Positions 59,000 to 64,000 of a stretch of 64,000 nucleotides of DNA are shown here, in pieces. Numbering within the stretch: position 1 is the stretch's first letter; each line of letters begins with the position of its first letter. Under the pieces are notes generated by a model. That model had not been told where the DNA came from. It saw only the letters and a list, made by a program, of their open reading frames with translations, and did not search any database. Source of the stretch: Saccharum officinarum (lineage: Eukaryota > Streptophyta > Magnoliopsida > Poales > Poaceae); assembly GCA_020631735.1 (NCBI GenBank), contig CM036199.1, positions 23,415,553 through 23,479,552 on the forward strand. Reading direction: 5' to 3'. The position numbers and the translations under genes are program-made.

Positions 59000-60149
59000 T
59001 GATACGCTCAGGGGGTCCCGATCTTCACGACGTAGGATGATCACCGATAACTAGCTGAAGAACAACCGGATAACTTGCTGCAGGCAGCGATAACTAGTGC
59101 AACCTGGCAAATAAAACTCGAAGCCAACCACCGTCTTTAACCGGCAACCTGAATCGAGGATTCACCCAACCACACTCTCAAAGAACCAACCAACACAGCC
59201 TACAATCAATCGAGGAAACCTCGAAGGGAGTAGGAGCACCAATTGGGAGCGGATGAAGCCGCCGCTTCTGTAAATCTCGCAAAGGAAATCACAAGAGCAA
59301 AGGGGTAGAGATCTCTCTCAATATTTGTTAGCACACAGCTAAACAAAAGGGGGTTTGTATTCTATTATCAAAAGTCTATGAATGCTATGGAGTAAGGGGA
59401 TATTTATACAAGGAACAACCCTCCTGGATAGGTAGAAACACGAAATGAAAAAGATAAGTCGAACTATGTGAAAGGGCCTCTTCGAACTGGCTTCCTGCTG
59501 GATTCCCGTGTGGCTGTTTGACTTCTGCGCAGTATTCAGTGTTTTGACAATAACTCCATCTTGAAAACTCCAAATGACATGCGGTTTGTTGGGTTGGAAA
59601 GTTAACTTGATAACCTTTCACACCATGTGCAGCATGTACCACGAAATATTGTAGATTGGTATAGTTTTGCATGGGAACTTGGACATCAGGCTGACTGCTG
59701 ACTAGCTGACCAGTCTGTACTAAATCAGTCGAATCTCAACATTGGAGAATCCAAATCAAGTGAGAGAACTTGGGCTTGAAACTAGACTTGATAGGCTTTC
59801 CAACAAGTCCTCATGGGCCTTCATAGCTTTTGCGAGCAAAAAGTTGTGACTAATTCTTTCTGATGGTTCTGTCACACGGGACTGGCTCGAACGTGATCCT
59901 CCTCTTTGGTTCACCCTTGGTGTCTTCTTGTCATCCTCCGTGGTGCACCTAAGTAATAGCAACGTGCACGACTTAGGCAGTATATAATTCTCATTAACAT
60001 TAAAATGATTTTCAGAAAGTAGCGCGTGCACCTCTTGTTGTAGCTTCTTGGCTCGACTACGTGTAATTGGTCCATCAAAGACTTGGACTGGTGTTGGTGT
60101 AACTTGACTTGGAGGTTGTAACATGTTGTTGGTTGTCGTGGTCATATCA
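59000..60149 (-). repeat. E3 5' LTR
   Basis: This is the right LTR on the + strand and the 5' LTR of the minus-strand element; it would contain the promoter. Compared with the other LTR I count transitions near 59019, 59067, 59143, 59164 and 59341 and one G fewer in the G-run near 59348. It contains an identical copy of the 129-codon frame at 59756-60145. Confidence 0.92.
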
Positions 60150-60154
60150 GGAGT
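60150..60154. repeat. Target site duplication of E3, right
   Basis: GGAGT directly after the E3 terminus CATATCA, identical to 53340-53344. Confidence 0.9.
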
Positions 60155-60990
60155 GTATCTAGCAAAGGGATCAATGGTGCCCTAGAGGTTTGACTAAAAG
60201 CCAGAAGAGAAGAGTTCAACGCTTGAGGAATGATGAACAGCAAGAAGCAAAGAAGAAATCCAAAGTCTGGCAAGTCAAACAAACATCCAATAAAAACAAA
60301 GGTGAACAATCGGCTATGATAGGAGCAACATTCATGTTACCTGCTGAATTTAGAGCTACAGAGGAAGAGATTGAGGATTCAGATGATGATGTAGCTGTAG
60401 CTCAGTGGATTTATCAAGTATAGAGTGCTACATTTGAAAACCCAGAAAGGTATTTGCATTTGAAGGCTCTCTATTTAAAAGGATTCATTGATGGCAAACC
60501 TATGACCAAAATGTTAGTTGATGGTGGTGCTGCTTTCAATCTAATGCCATATACTACTTTTAGGAAGTTCGGTAAAATGCCTAAAGATTTGTTCTCAACA
60601 GATATGAGGCTGACAGATTTCAGTGGGAAGGCGTCAATGACTAAGGGGGCAATCTGTGTGGAATTAACAATTGGAAGCAAGAGTTTGCCGACTACTTTCT
60701 TTCGTCATTGATGCAAAAGGATCATATAGTATACTCCTTGGCAGGGACTGGATTCATGCTAACTGTTGTATTCCTTCTACAATGCACCAGAGCTTGATCC
60801 AATGGATTGGTGATATAGTTGAAGTAGTTCTAGGGGATTCATCAGTTAGTGTCGCCTACGTCTGTCCAGATGAATGGAATTTTGAGGGAGTAGAATGTTT
60901 TTCTAGAAAGATTCATGAAGGAGACATCATTAAAATTTTTTATGATGATCAACAGCCGATACAAGCAATCGGCTCTGAGAGTTTTTATTA
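60155..60990 (+). pseudogene. E2 linker and aspartic protease
   Basis: The segment 60190-60423 (TKSQKRRVQRLRNDEQQEAK) is the basic linker that precedes protease in grass Tat elements. After a TAG at 60421 the same frame continues to KMLVDGGAAFNLMPYTTFRK at about 60508-60567, containing the D-G-G aspartic protease active-site motif. A single-base shift near 60700 moves the reading to 60671-60991, where ILLGRDWIHANCCIPSTMHQ follows, the second conserved protease block. The protein would cleave the gag-pol polyprotein. At least one stop and one frameshift break it. Confidence 0.8.
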
Positions 60991-62538
60991 ATGGATTCAC
61001 TGGTTGATGATGATGAAGGCAAGATGGGCAAAGGTTTTACATCAGCCGATGAATTAGAAGCAGTAGATATTAGGCCTGGTGATAGGCCAAGGCCAACGTA
61101 TATTAGTGCCAAATTAGATCCTGAGTACAAGAAAGAGTTGATAGCTTTATTAAAAGAATATAAAGATTGCTTTGCTTGGGAATATTATGAAATGCCTGGT
61201 CTTGATCGGAAATTAGTGGAACATCATTTGCCAATCAAATCTGGATATCGGCCATTCAAACAAGCTCCAAGGAAACTGAAAGATGAAATTATGGAAGATG
61301 TGAAAAAGGAATCACTAAGTTATATGAAGCATAGTTTATACGACAATGTCGATATGCATAGTGGATTTCAAGTGTTGTTTTCGTATATAAGAAGAATGGA
61401 AAGATGAGAGTATGCATTGATTTCAGGGACTTAAATAAAGCTACCCCTATGGATGGATATCCGATGCCAGTTGCTGATATGTTAGTTGATGTAGCTATAG
61501 TACACAAGGTGATTAGTTTTATGGATGGTAATGCATGATATAATCAAATCTTTATGGCAGAAAAAGATTTCCAAAAAACTGCTTTTAGATGTCCTAGTGC
61601 CTTAGGATTATATGAGTGGGTAGTGATGACTTTTGGTCTTAAAAATGCCGGTGCAACTTCAAAGAGCTATGAATTATATCTTTCACGAGTTGATCGGCAA
61701 AATAGTTGAGATTTATATTGATGATGTGGTGGTAAAGTCTAAGGGGCATTGGGAACATCTTCAAGATCTTAGAGCAGCTCTGGAATGTGCAAAGAGGAAT
61801 GGGCTGAGGATGAACCCTCACAAATGTGCATTTAGGGTTTCAGCTGGTCAGTTCTTGGGGTTCATGGTGCATGAAAAAGGAATTGAAGTTGGCCAAAAAA
61901 GTTTTGATGCCATCGACAAAGCAGTACCACCCACTATCAAGACTGAGTTACAATCTTTGATCGATAAAATAAATTTTATCAGAAGGTTCATATCAAACCT
62001 ATCAGCCAGGATTTTTCCATTCTCCGCATTGTTAAAGTTGAAAAGTGATCAAGAATTCAGATGGAGTAACAAACAACAAAAGGCATTTGAGGAAATTATG
62101 GAATATATGAAGTCTCCACCAGTGTTGGTCCCTCCTCAAAAGGGTAAGCCTTTGAAGTTGTGCGTATCGGCCGATAGCCATACAATTGGATCGGCCTTAA
62201 TGCAAGAATTTGAAGGAAAAGAAAGGGTAATTTTCTATCTAAGCAGAAAGCTCCTAGATGCAGAAACTAGATATTCTCCTGTTGAAAAGTTGTGCTTATG
62301 CTTATATTTTTCTTGCACCAAGCTTAGGCATTATTTGTTATGTTCTGAATGCACTGTGGTGTCTAAACATGATGTGATTAAGCATATGTTATCAATGCCA
62401 ATTTTGAATGGGAGAATTGGAAAGTGGATTCTTGCATTATCAGAGTTTGATTTGAGGTATGAATTGGCTAAAGCAATCAAAGGGCAAGTAATAGCTGATT
62501 TTGTCACTCATCATCATGAAAAAAGGATGTTGTGTTAG
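60991..62538 (+). pseudogene. E2 reverse transcriptase and first RNase H
   Basis: The N-terminal part (60991-61407) carries LVEHHLPIKSGYRPFKQAPR, the standard entry to gypsy RT, then loses frame. Around 61405-61660 the translation gives MRVCIDFRDLNKATP, a TGA within the block that precedes YNQIFMAE, and FGLKNAGAT, followed by a one-base deletion. The long frame 61633-62538 contains YIDDVVVKSK (residues 28-37), the RT catalytic motif, then FLGFMVHEKGIEV and the gypsy RNase H region (SADSHTIGSALMQEF, YSPVEKLCLCLYF). The enzyme is inactivated by the stop and shifts but the catalytic motif survives. Confidence 0.85.
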
Positions 62539-62960
62539 TGGAGTTGATTCCTTGGACTTTATTCTTTGATGGGTCAACCTGTAAATAGGGTGGTGGAATT
62601 GGCATTGTTCTCATATCACCTCAAGGAGTAAGATTTGAATTTGTCTTTCCCATAGAACCAATGTCCACTAATAACCAGGCTGAGTATGAGGCTGTTCTTA
62701 AAGGGCTTCAACTTTTATATGAGGTAAAGGCTGAGGCTATTGAGATCTTTGGAGATTCCCAGTTAATTATTAATCAATTGCTCGGCCTATATGAATGCAA
62801 AGATGATATTTTAAGGAAATACTATGAAGATTATCGTAAATTGCTTGATTATTTTCCTTCTGTGGTAATTGAGCATGTTCCCAGGAATCATAATCAAGAA
62901 GCTAATAGATTAGCTCAAAATGCTTCTAGGTATCGGCAAATTCCTAAAGTGCTAAACAAT
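62532..62960 (+). pseudogene. E2 second (archaeal-type) RNase H
   Basis: The frame reads VELIPWTLFFDGSTCK, then TAG, then GGGIGIVLISPQG, followed by TNNQAEYEAVLKGL, IEIFGDSQLIINQL and NHNQEANRLAQNA. The D-G-S, the E of AEYEA, the D of GDSQL and the following N-x-x-A-x-x-L-A block are the expected catalytic core of an additional RNase H. Two RNase H domains in tandem define the Tat lineage of plant Ty3/gypsy elements. One stop after the first catalytic Asp breaks it. Confidence 0.8.
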
Positions 62961-63325
62961 GATCTCGCTGATGGAATTGAAGATTGGAGAGTTAAAATTG
63001 TTAAATATTTAAAAGATCCATCTCAGTGGGTATCTAAGAAGTTAAAGTATAAGGCCATTAAATTTATTCTTCTTGATGATCAGCCATACTATAAAACAGT
63101 CGATGGTGTATTGCTTAAATGTCTAAATCAAGAAGAAGCTAAGGCGGTGATGGGAGAAATACATGAAGGTGTTTGTGGTGCACATCAATCAGCTCACAAG
63201 ATGAAATGAATGATCAGAAGAGCAGGATATTTCTGGCCGACTATATTGGAAGATTGTTGCAGAATTACAAGGGTTGTCAAGATTGTCAAAGGTTTAGCAA
63301 TGTGCAGAAATCCCCAGCATCGACT
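62961..63325 (+). pseudogene. E2 integrase N-terminal linker and zinc domain
   Basis: The end of the frame 62661-63209 contains GEIHEGVCGAHQSAHKM, the two-His half of the HHCC zinc domain. After a TGA the sequence gives RRAGYFWPTILEDC, and after a one-base shift, YKGCQDCQRFSNVQKSPAST (from 63266), the two-Cys half. The order is that of a normal gypsy integrase with one stop and one shift. Confidence 0.75.
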
Positions 63326-64000
63326 ATGATTCCAATTGTGAAGCCATGGCCGTTTAGAGGTTGGGGAATAGATCTGATCGGCCAAATTTACCCCCCGTCA
63401 AGCAAAGGACACAAGTTTGTTCTGGTAGCAACAGATTATTTCACTAAGTGGGTTGAAGCCATTCCTTTGAAGATAGCATCAACAGCTAATATGATTGAGT
63501 TTATCAAAGAGCATGTTGTTTACAGATTTAGGATTCCTCAATCTATAACAACTGATCAAGGGAAAATGTTTACCTCTCAAGAGTTTGAGGATTTTGCTAC
63601 CAGTATAGGTTTTAAGTTGTTGAATTCGTCTCCTTATTATGCTCAAGCTAATGGACAAGTAGAAGCATCAAATCAAATTTTAATCAAGTTGATCAAGAAG
63701 ATCAAAGAAAATCCAAAGAAGTGGCATACAATTCTTAGTGAGACTCTTTGGTCTTATCGGATGGCTTGTCATGGATCTACTAAGTGTTCACCTTATGAAT
63801 TAGTCTATGGGCATGAAGTTATTTTACCTTGGGAAATTAATATTAGTTCAAGACGGGTGTTACATCAAGATGAGTTGAGAGCTAATGATTACAGAAATCT
63901 TATGAAGGATAATTTAGATGACTTGAATCTTCATCGGCTAAAAGCTTTACAGAATATTGAGGCTCAGAAGCTCAGAGTTGCCAAATATTACAATCAGAAA
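63326..64000 (+). CDS. E2 integrase catalytic core, open to window edge
   Basis: 225 codons without a stop, continuing past the window. Starting at ATG 63326 it reads MIPIVKPWPFRGWGIDLIGQ. The catalytic triad is visible: D16 (GIDLIG), D77 (TTDQGK) and E113 (GQVEAS), giving a perfect D-x35-E spacing. PYYAQANGQVEASN and the following PYELVYGHEVILPWEI are typical of plant gypsy integrases. The ATG is internal to the polyprotein; the same frame is open upstream to about 63266. It is the only pol domain of E2 here without a disruption, although without the rest of pol it cannot act alone. Confidence 0.85.
   Translation, partial: MIPIVKPWPFRGWGIDLIGQIYPPSSKGHKFVLVATDYFTKWVEAIPLKIASTANMIEFIKEHVVYRFRIPQSITTDQGKMFTSQEFEDFATSIGFKLLNSSPYYAQANGQVEASNQILIKLIKKIKENPKKWHTILSETLWSYRMACHGSTKCSPYELVYGHEVILPWEINISSRRVLHQDELRANDYRNLMKDNLDDLNLHRLKALQNIEAQKLRVAKYYNQK

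Larger units (their letters stand above)
53345..60149 (-). mobile_element. E3: non-autonomous chromovirus-like gypsy element
   Basis: A 6805-bp element with LTRs of 1151 and 1150 bp, flanked by perfect GGAGT duplications. On the minus strand the LTR runs TGATATGACC...GCGTATCA. The primer site (58986-58997) and polypurine tract (54496-54507) show minus orientation. It carries a gag with one stop and then a reading frame of about 980 codons with one stop. No protease, RT, RNase H or integrase motif is visible, so it needs enzymes in trans. By eye the LTRs differ at about five positions, all transitions, plus one homopolymer length, so it is the youngest insertion in the window. Confidence 0.9.
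49372..64000 (+). mobile_element. E2: Tat-lineage Ty3/gypsy element, truncated by window edge
   Basis: The order is LTR, primer site, gag, gag-associated zinc motifs, [E3 insertion 53345-60149], protease, reverse transcriptase, RNase H, second RNase H, integrase, then the window ends. The second, archaeal-type RNase H domain is the hallmark of the Tat lineage. Many frames are broken by stops and single-base shifts, so it is not autonomous as it stands. Its 3' LTR lies to the right of the window. E2 itself sits inside E1m. Confidence 0.85.

Overview
The window reads as nuclear DNA of a grass (Poaceae). The support is Stowaway-type MITEs with the CTCCCTCCGTCCC terminus, CACTA and hAT fragments, and large Ty3/gypsy LTR retrotransposons of the Tat and Tekay/chromovirus kinds that dominate grass heterochromatin. 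I find no convincing host gene, tRNA or rRNA. From 4565 to the right edge nearly everything is LTR retrotransposon, inserted one inside another.

Layout. 1-4564 is old intergenic DNA: two TA-flanked MITEs, a MITE remnant, a decayed CACTA element with a hAT-type MITE inside it, and about 2 kb with nothing recognisable. At 4565 starts E0, a Tat-type element on the + strand; its 5' LTR (4565-5104 plus 23065-23716) is split by a roughly 4 kb minus-strand solo LTR, S (5105-5906 plus 19861-23064). S is itself split by T (5907-19860), a composite LTR-internal-LTR-internal-LTR Tekay-like element without functional genes. E0 internal DNA (23717-24854) is interrupted by a minus-strand Tat-lineage element, E1m, of which the 3' LTR (24855-26571) and an antisense plant-mobile-domain (PMD) gene remnant with apparent introns (26879-28611) are visible. 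E1m is interrupted by E2, a + strand Tat-lineage element with 5' LTR, gag, protease, RT, two RNase H domains and integrase, running off the right edge. E2 is interrupted by E3 (53345-60149), a young minus-strand element with a perfect 5-bp target duplication; it has gag but no pol, and carries a roughly 980-codon reading frame of unknown function instead.

A run of exactly 100 N (31118-31217) separates two contigs. The last 20.7 kb before it (10438-31117) is repeated almost perfectly after it (31218-51876), insertion junctions included. Most differences are one-base homopolymer indels that cluster at the contig ends. I think these are two overlapping contig ends left unmerged, not a biological duplication. 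The true locus would then be 1-31117 continued at 51877, and every feature between 31218 and 51876 is a second listing of one to its left.

Functionally, E2 is a dead but nearly complete autonomous-type element with many in-frame stops and an uninterrupted integrase core. T and E3 are non-autonomous: they keep primer-binding sites, polypurine tracts and LTRs and would need enzymes from elsewhere. The features most worth a second look are the antisense intron-containing PMD gene in E1m, the long unknown reading frame that replaces pol in E3, the composite T element, and the likely false duplication.
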